From Onchocerca lupi (Eukaryota; Nematoda; Chromadorea; Rhabditida; Onchocercidae): a DNA stretch of 64,000 nucleotides. The DNA is taken from the NCBI GenBank assembly GCA_028564675.1, contig JAOVVO010000011.1:310001-374000 (forward strand), read 5' to 3'. Positions within the stretch are counted from its first letter, which is position 1. Every line of letters begins with the position of its first letter. The notes under the pieces are model-generated. The model saw only the letters and a program-made list of their open reading frames with translations. It searched no databases and was not told the origin of the DNA. This document shows positions 1 through 11,900 of this stretch, one piece after another. The position numbers and the translations under genes were made by a program.

Positions 1-252
1 TAAAATTTTTCTTGGTATGAGTTAATTTCAAGTCATTAGGAGTTTTTTCAAAACATAGGGACGTAGATATATAAAATATTTAGGAGAAGGATAATAATTA
101 AAAAACATAGAATCGCTAAATTAAATTCATGAATTTTTATTAAATAAATTTTTATCACCTTTACCGATTTTTTTTTTTTTTTTTTTTTTTTTTGTATTAT
201 GAGCTGCTTGTTCATGGATCTTTAAAAAACCACAACTTTTGTTATTCTTTAG
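1..252. other. Intron of the XPB gene (left edge of window)
   Basis: The stretch is AT-rich with a 23-base T run near 171-193 and ends in the acceptor ATTCTTTAG at 244-252. No coding sequence matching the missing N-terminal part of XPB was seen. It is read as the 3' part of an intron whose upstream exon lies outside the window. Reading frames here on the other strand only reflect the T run. Confidence 0.6.
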
Positions 253-3200
253 GACAGAAACATGGAGAAAATACAAATTCCTGGAACCCAACAACAAGAA
301 CCCAAAGAAAAACATGCGAAAAAGCCGAACGATGTGCCTGAAGATATCGATTCATATTATGGTAAACTAGATGGTGATGATGAAGATGAAGATGAGGAAG
401 CCATCAAAAATCTGCAGCTGCTAACTTTTGAGGTGAATTAAAAAAAAATGTTGAATAGTTTTTTTGAGTAGAATAAAATGTTGAGTAATTTTTTTTGCGT
501 TAAACTATGTAAGATGGATGTATAATTTATAAAAGAAAGAATCTTTTTAAAATTCATTGATAGTGAAATTTTTTTAAAGATCAAGCAGGAATCGATTGAA
601 ATCGTGCAGAAGCGGTGCATCGAATTGGAATATCCACTGTTAGCGGAATATGATTTTCGCAATGATACTTTCAATGAAAATCTTGGGATCGACCTGAAGT
701 CATCCACTAATTTAAGGTACCGCTACATTGTAGATTTTAATGAAAAATGTACAAAGTTCACATATTACAAATCCAAATGATGCTATATTTGCAGGTCTTA
801 TCAGGAAAAGAGTTTACGGAAGATGTTCGGTAATAGTCGTGCGCGTTCTGGCGTTATTGTCTTACCTTGCGGAGCTGGTAAAACGTTGGTGGGCGTTACT
901 GCAGCAACAACAGTCAATAAACGATGTTTAGTGTTAGCGACATCAAATGTTTCAGTGGAACAATGGCGTGGACAATTTAAAGTAATTTTTTCAATGTTTG
1001 ATTTTTTATCCCTATCGAGATATAGATTTTTGCTATAGATAGCTATAGAATATAAATAGTAGTAGATATCTATAGCTATAGCTGTAGAGCTATAGATTTG
1101 TTGTTTTGATTTTTCATTGAAGTCATTTTCATGATGTTGTCAAAAGAGCCCTTCCTATATTCTGAACAAAATTTTTGAATAGAGAAAAATTTTTATGAAG
1201 GATTTTTGAAAAGAATCTCTTTTTGTAAATTCTTAGCTTTGGTCAACAATTCGGGATGATCAACTAATTCGGTTTACGCGTGAAGCACGTGATCCGGTAC
1301 CATCTGGCTCAAATGCTAATAAGCCAATTGTATGTATAAGTACTTATTCTATGGTTGCATATACTGGAAAACGAACCTATGTAGCCGAAGAAGCTATGAA
1401 ATATATCGAAAGTCGTGAATGGGGACTTGTTTTGCTTGACGGTATATACATACATTTTCTATTGATTTCAAATATATAAATATGTGAATTATAAATGTTT
1501 CTTGGAAATTCGGATTTTCGCTGCGTGATAAAAATTTGAATTTTCGCATGTTATCTTTCCACAATGATTATTTTTTTGAAGTATGTGGGTTGTAATTATA
1601 ATAATTTGCAGAGGTACACACAATACCGGCTAAAATGTTTCGACGAGTACTAACAATTGTTCGAGCACATTGTAAATTAGGATTAACGGCTACATTAGTG
1701 CGTGAAGACGATAAAATCACGGATTTAAATTTCTTAATTGGTCCAAAAATATATGAAGCAAATTGGATGGAACTTGAAAAAGCAGGACAAATTGCGAAAG
1801 TACAGTGTGCTGAGGTAACGCTTTTTAAAGAGATAGAATGTTATGACGAATAAGGTTATTCGTTGAGTTATTTATTTATTAACGTGATAAGATATCATCA
1901 GGTTTGGTGTCCTATGAGTGCCGAATTTTATGCGTACTATTTGCGTGCTCAAATTGGTCGCCGTCTTTTGTTAGCTGTAATGAATCCCAACAAATTTCGC
2001 ATATGTCAATTCCTTATCAAATATCACGAGCGGCGGAATGATAAGGCAAGGAATTGCATTTTTGTTCTTTTTTTCGAATCACAAGGAAAAATACCATAAG
2101 CACCCATAAACTTTTTAATATAAATTATTCAAGAAATGGCTAAGAAAATATTGCTAAAAGGAGAATTCCTGAATCAGCGAATGGAATAAATATAGCCGCA
2201 ACTTAGTGATAATTACAAGGAATGAACAAAAGAAAAATGCCCAGTTTAAGTATCGAATAATTGCTGTTTCAGACTTGTATAAAGTTACGTGGTAGTATAA
2301 CAATTCTGAAATCAATATCTGTTGAAATTCTTTTCTGGAGTTTTCTGTAGAAAGAATTATCCCATGTTAAATGTAGTACTTCAATCTTATTGATTTGAAT
2401 CGTTAGTCTGAATAGACTAATTAGTTATGATTGCTTATTTAGAGTAATTTAATCCAAATTTAAGATCATCGTCTTTTCTGACAACGTATTCGCACTGAAA
2501 AAGTATGCCATAGAAATGGATAAACCATTCTTATACGGCGAAACAGGACAGAATGAACGAATGAAAATCTTGCAAAATTTCCAGTATAATCCGAAAGTGA
2601 ACACAATTTTCGTATCAAAGGTTTGTTTGCAGCAGTTCAATTACAAATAAAATTCATATTGCCAATCCCAGTAATTTTATGGCTGAAATAGCGGAAATTA
2701 AGCAGTGAAATAATAGAGCGAAATAATTTTTTTCAAATAGTACCCCGCTTGATAGTGTTCAGCAGTTCATCATGAAGTAAAAAAATATCTCGCACCGAAA
2801 AGGTAATCGAAAAAAATAATCTTGATGACCAGTGAGCTTCACGTTTTCAAATTTTGTACTTTTGCAGGTTGCAGACACATCTTTTGACCTACCAGAAGCA
2901 AATGTTCTGATCCAAATATCGGCACAAGGTGGTTCTAGAAGGCAAGAAGCACAACGATTGGGACGCATATTGCGAGCCAAAAAAAATTCAGGCGATGGAT
3001 TCAATGCATTCTTCTATTCATTGGTTTCGCAGGTGACATCTTCAATTTCGTTTAATTTATTTGAATTTCTTGGATAATCTTCAAATCTAGGTACTTGAGT
3101 CTATTCCAACTTTTTCCAGGATACTGTTGAAATGAGTTACTCACGCAAACGGCAACGTTTCTTGGTAAATCAAGGTTATGCTTATAAGGTTTGTCCCTTA

Positions 3201-3930
3201 TTATAGTCATTAATGTCAAACCCAGATTTTCGAATTATTTTGAGTCCAAGAAAAAAACAAATTAATCCATTCATTATTTTTAACAGTTCGTGAATTGTTT
3301 AATTTTTTTGTAAATTTCAAATAGGTTGTGAACCGACTGCCAGGAATGGAAAAAGAAACTTTGAAATTGGCCACCAAAGAATCTCAACTCCAATTACTGC
3401 AGCAGGTACTGGCTGCTTCAGATGCAGATGCTGAAGAGGAAGATATTAAGGAAGAAAATGTAGATGGTTCAAGAGAAACGAAAGTAAGTCAATTTCTGAT
3501 CTATTTGAATCTCGAGTTCGTATTGATAGATGTTAAAAAAATCTTTCGGTTCTATATATGCGACTACATAAATAATTATATTCGCTTTCATGCACATATG
3601 AGTATTCGAAATTCTGTACTATTTTTCTTGTGTTTCTTGTGAATGATTCACGCGACCATCTCTAAAATTTTGCGATATCAAGATTTAACTATAAGCCGAA
3701 AAATACGAAAAACCACATAGTCTCTTCTGTTTCGGACACCATCAATCTTCACTTTTAATTTTCATTATTTATCTACGAATATTAATTCATATATTTCGTA
3801 GACAATGAGAAAAGAAGGCTCATTTTCATCATTCTCGGGAAGCAACTCCATTTCCTATACGCAGAAAACAAGAACTGTCAAAGATGAAGATCGACATCCA
3901 CTGTTCCGAAGATTTCGGGCTTTGAAATAA
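253..3930 (+). CDS. ERCC3/xpb-1: TFIIH helicase/translocase XPB (ERCC3), 5'-truncated by the window
   Basis: XPB is the ATP-driven DNA translocase of TFIIH that opens promoters and lesions in transcription and nucleotide excision repair. Eleven exons were placed: 253-432, 580-716, 795-981, 1237-1441, 1612-1814, 1902-2045, 2465-2620, 2868-3032, 3120-3188, 3325-3483, 3802-3930. Together they make 577 residues plus stop with all phases consistent. Visible motifs are Walker A GAGKT (near 870), the DEVH box split by the 1442-1611 intron, GLTATLVR followed by the RED element (REDDKI), and motif VI GGSRRQEAQRLGRILR. The C-terminus HPLFRRFRALK resembles the usual family ending. About 200 N-terminal residues of a roughly 780-residue family are missing upstream, so the ATG at 262 is internal. 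The intron 2046-2464 starts with GC. Identity is near certain from collinear similarity across the helicase core. Confidence 0.97.
2046..2464 (+). other. GC-AG intron in XPB
   Basis: The exon ends GAT AAG at 2045 and the intron begins GCAAGG. The only frame that joins RRNDK to the conserved IIVF-DN segment resumes at 2465 after AATTTAAG. No GT lies at this junction. AAG|GCAAGG fits the known GC-donor consensus, which needs strong pairing around the mismatch. Reading through would meet a stop at 2097. Confidence 0.85.
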
Positions 3931-4024
3931 TTTTATTATTATTATTTGTGTGTACATAATGATTTTATAAAAATTCGACTTCCAATAACTCAGTCACATG
4001 ATGTTATGTTGTTGAAGGTATTGC

Positions 4025-4030
4025 AATAAA
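4025..4030 (+). terminator. Poly(A) signal AATAAA of XPB
   Basis: AATAAA lies 95 bases after the XPB stop codon, in the right place for 3' end formation. It overlaps the convergent 3' region of the zinc-finger gene. Confidence 0.6.
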
Positions 4031-4059
4031 TAGTTTCTACAGTTTTAGATGCCGCGCTA

Positions 4060-4065
4060 TTTATT
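4060..4065 (-). terminator. Candidate poly(A) signal of the JAZF1-like gene
   Basis: TTTATT on the + strand reads AATAAA on the - strand, about 440 bases after that gene's stop codon. Nothing closer was seen. It is only 30 bases from the XPB signal on the other strand, so the two mRNAs may overlap at their 3' ends. Confidence 0.4.
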
Positions 4066-4504
4066 GTATCCGGCTTGATTTGGTTTCTAAAAATGTGAAT
4101 TTTCAAATTTAAACAGATATTTGAATTTCTATAGTCAGGACAAAATTTTTAACTCAGCGAAAGATTGCGCTAGACACAACTATGATGTTACGGTAAGATA
4201 AAAGCCTTTTAAATCAAAAAAATAATCCTAGAATAGTATATTTCAAGATCAGATATATTAGAGATATCATGACAAAGTTCTCTTTTTCTTATCACTTCTA
4301 TTGCTTATTTCCTTATTTCAATTCATCTAAACGCAAAAATCAGTGACCTGCGATGCATCCGGTCGAGAAGTGACTGCAGCTAACGATTCACTTGTTTGTG
4401 GGCCATATGATGACAGAGCATTCATGTTCCTCGTCATCATACCACTAGCCGTTGATATAAGCTTTGTTACACTATTAGGCTGAAATATCTACTTTTAAAT
4501 CAAT

Positions 4505-7500
4505 TCAAGCTAAAAAACTAATGATGGTTCCAGCTGGGTAACATAATCGTACTTGTTGTTGACATAGATGTCCAGCAACTGGTGGAAGAGACGGTAAAGA
4601 TTGTGTATTAATTCGAACTTGTGTTGTATTCTGAATATTTGTCGATGCCAAATAACTTGGTGGTATTGTTATATGTTCATCACCTTCTGTAGTTACCTGC
4701 AATTAATCAATTTTTTGATAATTTTCACATTGAGAAATATTTTCACCCGAGTTAATTTAATTTTTATGGTACTTTCCCATCCCTCCTAATGTTTTTCTTT
4801 TTGCATTATGTGCAGGATGTCAATTACATTAATCTGGAACTAGAAATATTCCGATTGGAAAAATGCAAAGTGCGAATTAGCCTGATAAAGTCGCATTATT
4901 CTAAATCATAAGTGTGCTGTATTTCAAGAAAATACAAAAGTTCGAAACATACATGAGTGGAAGTGGTCAATGATGGAATACTGTTCTGTGTTGTTGAGAT
5001 AGAAACGGCTGAGGACGAAACTGGTACTAAATTTGTTGACAAAGCGGGATTTCCAGCTGCAATCTCAACATTTTCATTTGCATTAATTATATGAGGAAAT
5101 GGAATTCACGGATTCGGCGAAAGAGTAGCTTACCATTATTAATACGTTGATGTGACTGTTGTACATGGTTATTCAGTCCAACAATGGTTTTATAACGCTT
5201 TGAACACTGGCTACATTTGTAAGGACGTAAACTGTAGATAATAAGAGTTTTAAGATTAATTCTATTAAAATCAACTTAAGTGAAGGTTTAATTAGAGAAT
5301 AAGTTGAATCTAAGCTTAAATCTTAAATTTAAACTAAATTAAGCCAATTTAAATAACTACAAAAATATTTCGGAGAATTTGGAAAATGAAAAATAAACTC
5401 CTTTTTCACCAATTTTTCTATTATGTAAGAAAAGATATTTTCTTTTTCAAAAAATAACAAACTTTGCATATTTACTGGATGCGCCGGATTGTATCAATGG
5501 CGCAACTTGCCCAGGAACCACGGCAGTTAAGTCGAATGATACAGCATTGTTTGTACTATTATCCTCAGTATAACCATGTACTTGACGCGCATGATAACGT
5601 GCTCCTTGCAAATTTTTATATCGTTTGTTACATCCTTCAACTGGACATTTGTGCCGCCTTTCATCGGTCCTATATATTTGGAATAAATTTATGTGAAGTA
5701 TGAAGAAAGAAATCCGATGAAAACCGAAATTCTAACAAGAATAATAAATCCGTCTGCATTTTAGCAAAATAATTGAGTAAAGTATTGATGTTAATTCTGT
5801 ATAACATAGAAAGTATTCTACATTGACTTCCACAAAAATATAAATTCCCCAAATCTTACATGAAAGGCTTCACTTGGAAGATACAATTACATAAAATGAT
5901 ATAAATTGATTAATCTTACCCTTGCTCATAGTCATCACAATCCTCATTTCTATATGAATCATTCGGTTCTTCATCGTGTTGATCTGAAAAGCTGTGGATT
6001 AACTTCAACAAAAAAAAAAAATTGATTTCAAATTTCCCGGCTTTCATTTCTTGAAGAGAAAGAAGCACTGGAATGAGTTTGATCGAATTTGTTTTTTATC
6101 AGTAATATTTAAGTTATACCTTATTAAAATTAGAATTTTCTTTTCAGACTTTATGAGAAGTTTTCCACATTAAATTTTCAAATATCATTGTTCGGAGAAT
6201 CTTTTCTATAACAAATAACATACCAATAGACAAAATAACAAAGTAGAATTTAGAAAACTACCAAAACGCGACTTGTCTCCAGTTTGTCCAAAAGCATTCG
6301 CGCCAGCAACTGCAGCTGCCAATGTTTTTTTCCTGGAAAACCACGGAACTGGTCTAAAAGTAGTCATCATTTGTACCAAAGCTAAAAAGATTATGCGATA
6401 GAAAGATGATCACTTAGTATGTCGGCAGAGCAAATGATGAAGATGACAGGCCCAGAATAAAATGCAAATCAAGACAAAGGGGTCTAAATAACTTTAGCAT
6501 TTTCACAACCAATCCAGTAATGGAGATGATATAAAATTAAAAGTTGCAATTACAAACCTATAGTGGCCGATCGCAAGCTTCACAGGTTCAGGATTGATCG
6601 GAATTGCTTTATTAGGGGGAAGTTTTGAGAACAATCTGAAAATATTATTGAAATAAGAAAAAATCGAATTTACCAGGAAAACACTGGAAATTTTCAACTG
6701 TCTTTTCTAATCTTTTCGAACATACCAAATCAGTTAATTTTTTGAATTATTAAATTCTCTTGCAAATGAAGCGATTTTTACCTAGTCAAAAAAGTTTAAA
6801 ATTACATTTATATAGAAAAATTATAATGGAAAAATATCATTGCTTGAATATTTGAATAAAAAGCTTACTTGCAAATAGCACTTATTGGGAAAACAGCAGT
6901 TAATGCTGCAGTTTTCAAAGGGTCGTCATTCAACGCAGAATTTTTAGCGTTTTCTTCTTTTTTCTTCATTTCATCCTCGATTATAGCTATAATAAGTGTA
7001 GCAATGGAATTCAAAATCAATGAGTCAGGATCCAATATGAATTCATTCGTTATTACTTGTAGCAAACTAATAATAGTGCACCAGTATTATTTTTTAACAA
7101 GCACACAGTATCACAACATTCTATTTAAAGTGCAAATCAAGCTATTATTTAAGGAATTAGACAGCTAACTTCTTTGCTTCGCATAAAATGGAAATTAAAA
7201 GTTGCACATTTTATCTATTCTCCAAACAATAACTACGAAAGATACTGATACACTATTGTTGGTTTGCTACAAATGTTAAGATTTATTACAATATTGGTTT
7301 TTAGCAGTATTCGAGATTTTCGGACTCTATTGTCCTCTTTGTTTTTTATCATTATAGCAGAAAAAAAAACCGCATCGGATAGAAACATAGGAACACAGAA
7401 ATTTTGAAGAAAAAAATGACAGTTTTAAATTTTTATAATTCTCCGAAATCGTCCTAACTCTGACCAAATTTGTCCAGAAAATAAATAAAATAAATTAAAT

Positions 7501-7609
7501 TACGGATATGTGTCTCCTCGATGTGTTGCAATAAATCATGAAGGTTTGCAAAGTAAAGTCCACAACCATTGAATTGACACATATTAACATTTAGCAACGC
7601 TAATGCCAT
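4505..7609 (-). CDS. JAZF1: JAZF1-like three-zinc-finger protein
   Basis: This is a putative nuclear transcription cofactor; JAZF1 in vertebrates is a nuclear-receptor corepressor and NuA4/TIP60-associated protein. The nine minus-strand exons are 7609-7504, 7055-6869, 6635-6558, 6332-6262, 5983-5920, 5669-5463, 5231-5134, 5056-4953 and 4696-4505, giving 368 residues with all phases consistent. Finger 1 lies at the N-terminus (C11, C16, H29, H34; CQFNGCGLYFANLHDLLQHI). Finger 2 is at 177-200 (CPVEGCNKRYKNLQGARYH) and finger 3 at 244-265 (CSQCSKRYKTIVGLNNH). The first finger resembles the JAZF1 N-terminal finger, and the paired KRYKN/KRYKT fingers resemble its C-terminal pair. An acidic stretch (QHDEEPNDSYRNEDCDDYEQ) precedes finger 2, and a Ser/Thr-rich tail follows finger 3. 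The tail is longer than in vertebrates. The acceptor at 7056 (CTACAAG) is weak and is the least certain junction. The ATG sits 4 bases after a strong acceptor. Confidence 0.88.
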
Positions 7610-7612
7610 CTT

Positions 7613-7627
7613 CCTGCAAAAAATAAA
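7613..7627 (-). promoter_or_regulatory. Probable spliced-leader acceptor of the JAZF1-like gene
   Basis: Read on the minus strand, a TTTTTTATTTTTTGCAG acceptor is followed by GAAG and then the ATG at 7609. No upstream coding exon was found. This is the usual arrangement for SL trans-splicing in nematodes, though a 5' untranslated exon cannot be excluded. Confidence 0.5.
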
Positions 7628-8928
7628 AAATAAAAATCAAGTTTTCATCTTTTCTAATCATGAATTTAAATATTTGAACTTTAAGAATTTGGATTTTTTT
7701 AGAACAAGTAATTTTGTCTTCCAAAATTGGAATTTAAAAAAGAAAGCAGAAAAGAATCTATATTTTTTATTCAGAAATCTAATTCCAGTCTAATTTCACA
7801 TATGTAAATAAGAAAAACAGAGTGAATATACAATATTCTATTCAAACCTAACACTTCAAATAGAGCCTTCTTCCTTTTAAACCATTTACATATTACAAAG
7901 CCTTTCTCCTATAGTATATAAAATATTTTCTTTGCTTATGTGAAGGCAATTGCCTTCTCCATCAAACCAGAACAATAATTTTATTACTTTCCAAGATATT
8001 ACTACTAGCATTATATCTTCTCTTTTTTTCTCTAGTATTATCTTTCCTCTCGTTCTCATCTTTCCCTGATATTACTCATTCATATCATTTAATAATTATA
8101 CTAGAATTATTCGAATATTCAGTAGACTAAACCAGATATGACCGATCACTCGGAGCAAAAACCTCGATAACTGTTATTAAGTAATTGATTGACTTATTGA
8201 TTTGTTAATTAGTTAATTAAGCTATCTATCCATCTATTCATAAATTCGTCTATTTATCGATCGACCAAGCGTCAAATATTGTCGATCATGAGTCATTACC
8301 ATAAATCATATTCACTCATAAATTGCGCTTAAGCGCGTAGCAGCAAAATAGCTGACTATGTTCTATATTTCTTAGCTTCGTTTTTCCTCTTTTCCATACA
8401 TCATTACACGTATTTTTCTCCACTTACGCTTCATATTGACGTAAAAAAAGTCACGTAACAATAGCATATGACCAATTCAAAATGGCAAAATCAAAAAACT
8501 CGAAACTCCGCAATGAAAAGACAACAACGCATCGACAAATCAAATTAGCGCAATCTAATTGGAAGCTTTCAGCTGCACCGAATAGTGTGATTCTTAAAAC
8601 GCTCGATTGCTCATCATGTTGGAGGGCATACGGTATTGCTGTGACCGCTTGTTCTTAGAGGTCAAGTCGGGTTCACGGAAGTTCGGTTACGTGGGTGGTT
8701 GTGGGTATGGGAGTCAAAAGGAGTTTTCCGAAGGTCACGCTCAAGTTGACACTGCAATTTAGTTCGTTTTTTTTCGTATATTTTGCATGAAATTTCTGCG
8801 CTATTAAAGATAGAAAAGAGTTCGTCATACGGTAATGATTGAAAAAAAGTTGTTGCAGGATTTTGGGGGGTACGAAAATTAGCATGGAAATGCATGATGA
8901 TTGTTAATTTGTTATCTGTTAATTAAAT
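7628..8928. promoter_or_regulatory. Shared upstream region of the divergent JAZF1-like and remodeller genes
   Basis: About 1.3 kb with no convincing coding sequence separates the two divergent starts. It holds a perfect 12-bp palindrome GCGCTTAAGCGC at 8325-8336, a TGACGTAA (CRE-like) site at 8437-8444 and a second TCACGTAA at 8451-8458. The part nearest the remodeller (about 8560-8860) is less AT-rich than its surroundings and could hold its promoter and 5' UTR; a GTTGTTGCAG acceptor at 8851-8860 may be used there. Function is inferred from position only. Confidence 0.45.
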
Positions 8929-11900
8929 ATGAGTAGTGCCGCACGTTCCATCCGTCGTTCACGACGTAATATTAACACAGCAACGACAAGCACAACGAAT
9001 TCAGGTGATATACTGTCGATGGATTCATCAAGTGGTGATACATCACCTCCCGTAAGTTTTTAAACGTTTTTTTTTTCTCACATTAATTTGATGATCGAAT
9101 TTTTGAATTTTTCATTTTCTATTAGAATTTGCTATCAAATACCCATAGCTTCTGTGAAAGTTACAGCTACCTTACGAGCGAGTTGTGCTTTAATCTTCGT
9201 CTGCGTTTTTTGAAATTTTGATTTTTTTGACACTTTATTAAGACTTTTTGCAACTATTTTTATTATTCCATAACTCACTTAGAGTTCAGTACACTATAGT
9301 CGGAAGCATACATCCATAATTTGTCTAACGTTGGCTTATAGATCTATCTATTTTTCATTTTTTGTTACAGGTTCTATTATCTACTGCTCTTGAACGTATG
9401 CAATAATGGATTACCCCTTGTCATGTTGATTTTTCATTAATCGAAAATGAAAAAATCAGATTTATTTACTAATGGAGTTTATGCTTAAGAATCAAATTTA
9501 TATTGGAATTTGAATCTAAACTTTTGTTAGTTGTTGGATTATTTATTTTATGGAGTTATTTTTTCATATCTTTTTCGTTCAGACTCGACGACGTCGTCTC
9601 AATAGTGACGATCCTGTGGAGGGATGTTCCAGAAGAGAAAGGATTAATACGAGAAGAAAAACAGATGCGAAAATAGAGCTAGGCATTCGATTAATAGCTC
9701 AAATGCGGTTCATCCACAATACGAGAAGAACAATTTCGTCAGAGAGGTTAATTTTTCAAGTAGTCATCTTGAAATTTAAAAATTTATAAATATATTTTGT
9801 AAACTTTTATTGTCGGAAAGTATTTTCGCTGAATATGTTCCAGGACAATTGTCGGAAATGTAAGTGAAGATCAAATTGATGCTGGGACTGTTGGCAGCGA
9901 ATTGACCTTTGAAGATAGCGCAGGGTATGTTGCTGTTGTAGTTTTAGATAACAACTTTAACTGACTTCAGTAATTGTTTCATTATAAAATTTGCAAATTA
10001 AATAATATAAGGCGGTCTTTGTCTGAAATTAAGTAGTCATAAAAAAAGATTCCATATCCATATTCTAGTCCTTCATTTATTTCTCACGTCTTCAGCTTTG
10101 GAATGTCTCTGGATTCGTTATTAGGTCCAGAAATGAAAGGAGCCGATATCATCACTCGAAAGCAACATATTTTACCAATTTTGGGTGCATCGGAAACGTC
10201 TCTTTCGCCCATTGAAATAAAAGTGGAGGAAAATAGCGCAGCATCGGTAATTTCGTATTTTTTTCCTCGCTATTATTTCAGTTTTCTTTTCTAAGAAACT
10301 TTTTAAAATAATCCTTTCTGTTAACCGAAATTCTCGCAAACTTCAAAAAGATTTACAGCCTTGTTCATCATATTTGGAACAACAACCATCTAGTTCAACA
10401 GTTGCTGCACATCCAGCGTCTTCGATACCTTCAGCTACTGCTCATTCTACACCTCGAAGTTCCTCAGCGGCTGGAGTAGAGTCAAGTGTTGAACGAGTTG
10501 CTAAACAGGTTGGTGTCCTTATTACGTGGTATTTTTTGAAATGTATAAATAAGAAACCGAAAATATATAAGTTTTATGTCTGTCGACTTCAAAAAAATCT
10601 TGAATCTTAAATAGATTAATGACTCTCGGTTATCAGATGAAAGACTAATGAATTCATCTTGTTTTCCCGAATAATTAATAATTCCCAGAAAAATTTTTTC
10701 AACCTCTTCTCGTTGTATACTTTTTTATCACTTTTTTAATTTCAAGGAAGCTCAAGTATTAGCACGAATTGCTGAACTTCGAAGACAGGGTCTCTGGACA
10801 GCATCCCGATTACCAATGATTGAAATGCCTCCACGAAATAAAACACATTGGGATTATTTGCTGGAAGAAATGCGCTGGATGGCCATAGATTTTCGTCAGG
10901 AACGGACTTTTAAACGACAGGCAGCGAAAAAGGTCATTAGTTTCTGAAATTGAGGTTTTTTCAAGATTTTAATGTAATAAGGTAACTCAGAACATGTGGA
11001 TGTTCAAATTTAGATAATAGTTTCTTTTATTCACTTTTAAGTCGTCGCTAATTAATTTTTATCACTATAGTTCTCATCTCAAATTGCACGCATGTTACGA
11101 GATCGAGAACAAGAAAAAGAACGATCAGAACAACGAGCCATAAGGGAAGCAAAACGCGTTTGTGCACTTATCGCTAAAATGGTTCGAGATTTCTGGCAAA
11201 ATGTTGACAAAGTAGTTGATTTGCGCGCACAGGTTGGGGATTTTTATCTTTTATTTTTTTTTTTTTTTTTTTTTTTTTTGTAGTCATCTATAAATTTTTT
11301 ACGCAGTAAATTTTTTTTGGTTTCATCTTTCTTTTCATTTATCGATTATGCATTGGGAAGACATGAAGTTGCTTAAAGCTGTTTTTCTTTCTTGCGCTGT
11401 GCTTTATGTTCCTGAATATCTCTGATTTTACTCAGTGTATGTAGATTAGAACTTCCATTGCCAAAGAAATGTGAAATTTATATGTCTAAAAATAATTAAT
11501 TTTCTTTAATTAAGAATAGAAACATACAGATCTTAATTCAAAATTTTCAACTTCTTTCTAGGAAATAATCGAATCAATGAAGCGGAAAGCATTAGACCAG
11601 CAATTAGAAATGATGGTTGGTCATGCTGATAAATTGAGTGAAATGGTGCAAGAAGGTTTAATAGGCGAAAAGTCGAGCAAAGCGTCGTCGCCGCTCAGTA
11701 ATGATAATATCAAAGGTTTGCATTCTCACTTTTCAGTGAAATCTAGTACTATTTGGCTGCATTGCAGAGAAATATTGTACTTTTTTCACGTATACTAAAA
11801 AAATATTTATAAATTTCTTAATTTGGATGATGTAGAAAAATGACTTTCAGATGAAGATGCTGCAAGTTTTTCAACTGATTCGGATGATATTTCTATTTCG

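Noticed and set aside
127..315. Minus-strand open frame with a lysine run
   Set aside because: It is the complement of a T-rich intron end and the first XPB exon, and shows no protein-like composition.
1019..1096. CTATAG-rich palindromic stretch in an XPB intron
   Set aside because: Overlapping TATAGC-type simple sequence; the small palindromes follow from its composition and there is no clear stem-loop RNA.
8662..8895. Overlapping minus-strand frames upstream of the remodeller
   Set aside because: They have no recognisable domain, match nothing in the JAZF1-like model, and lie in the likely promoter/5' UTR of the plus-strand gene.
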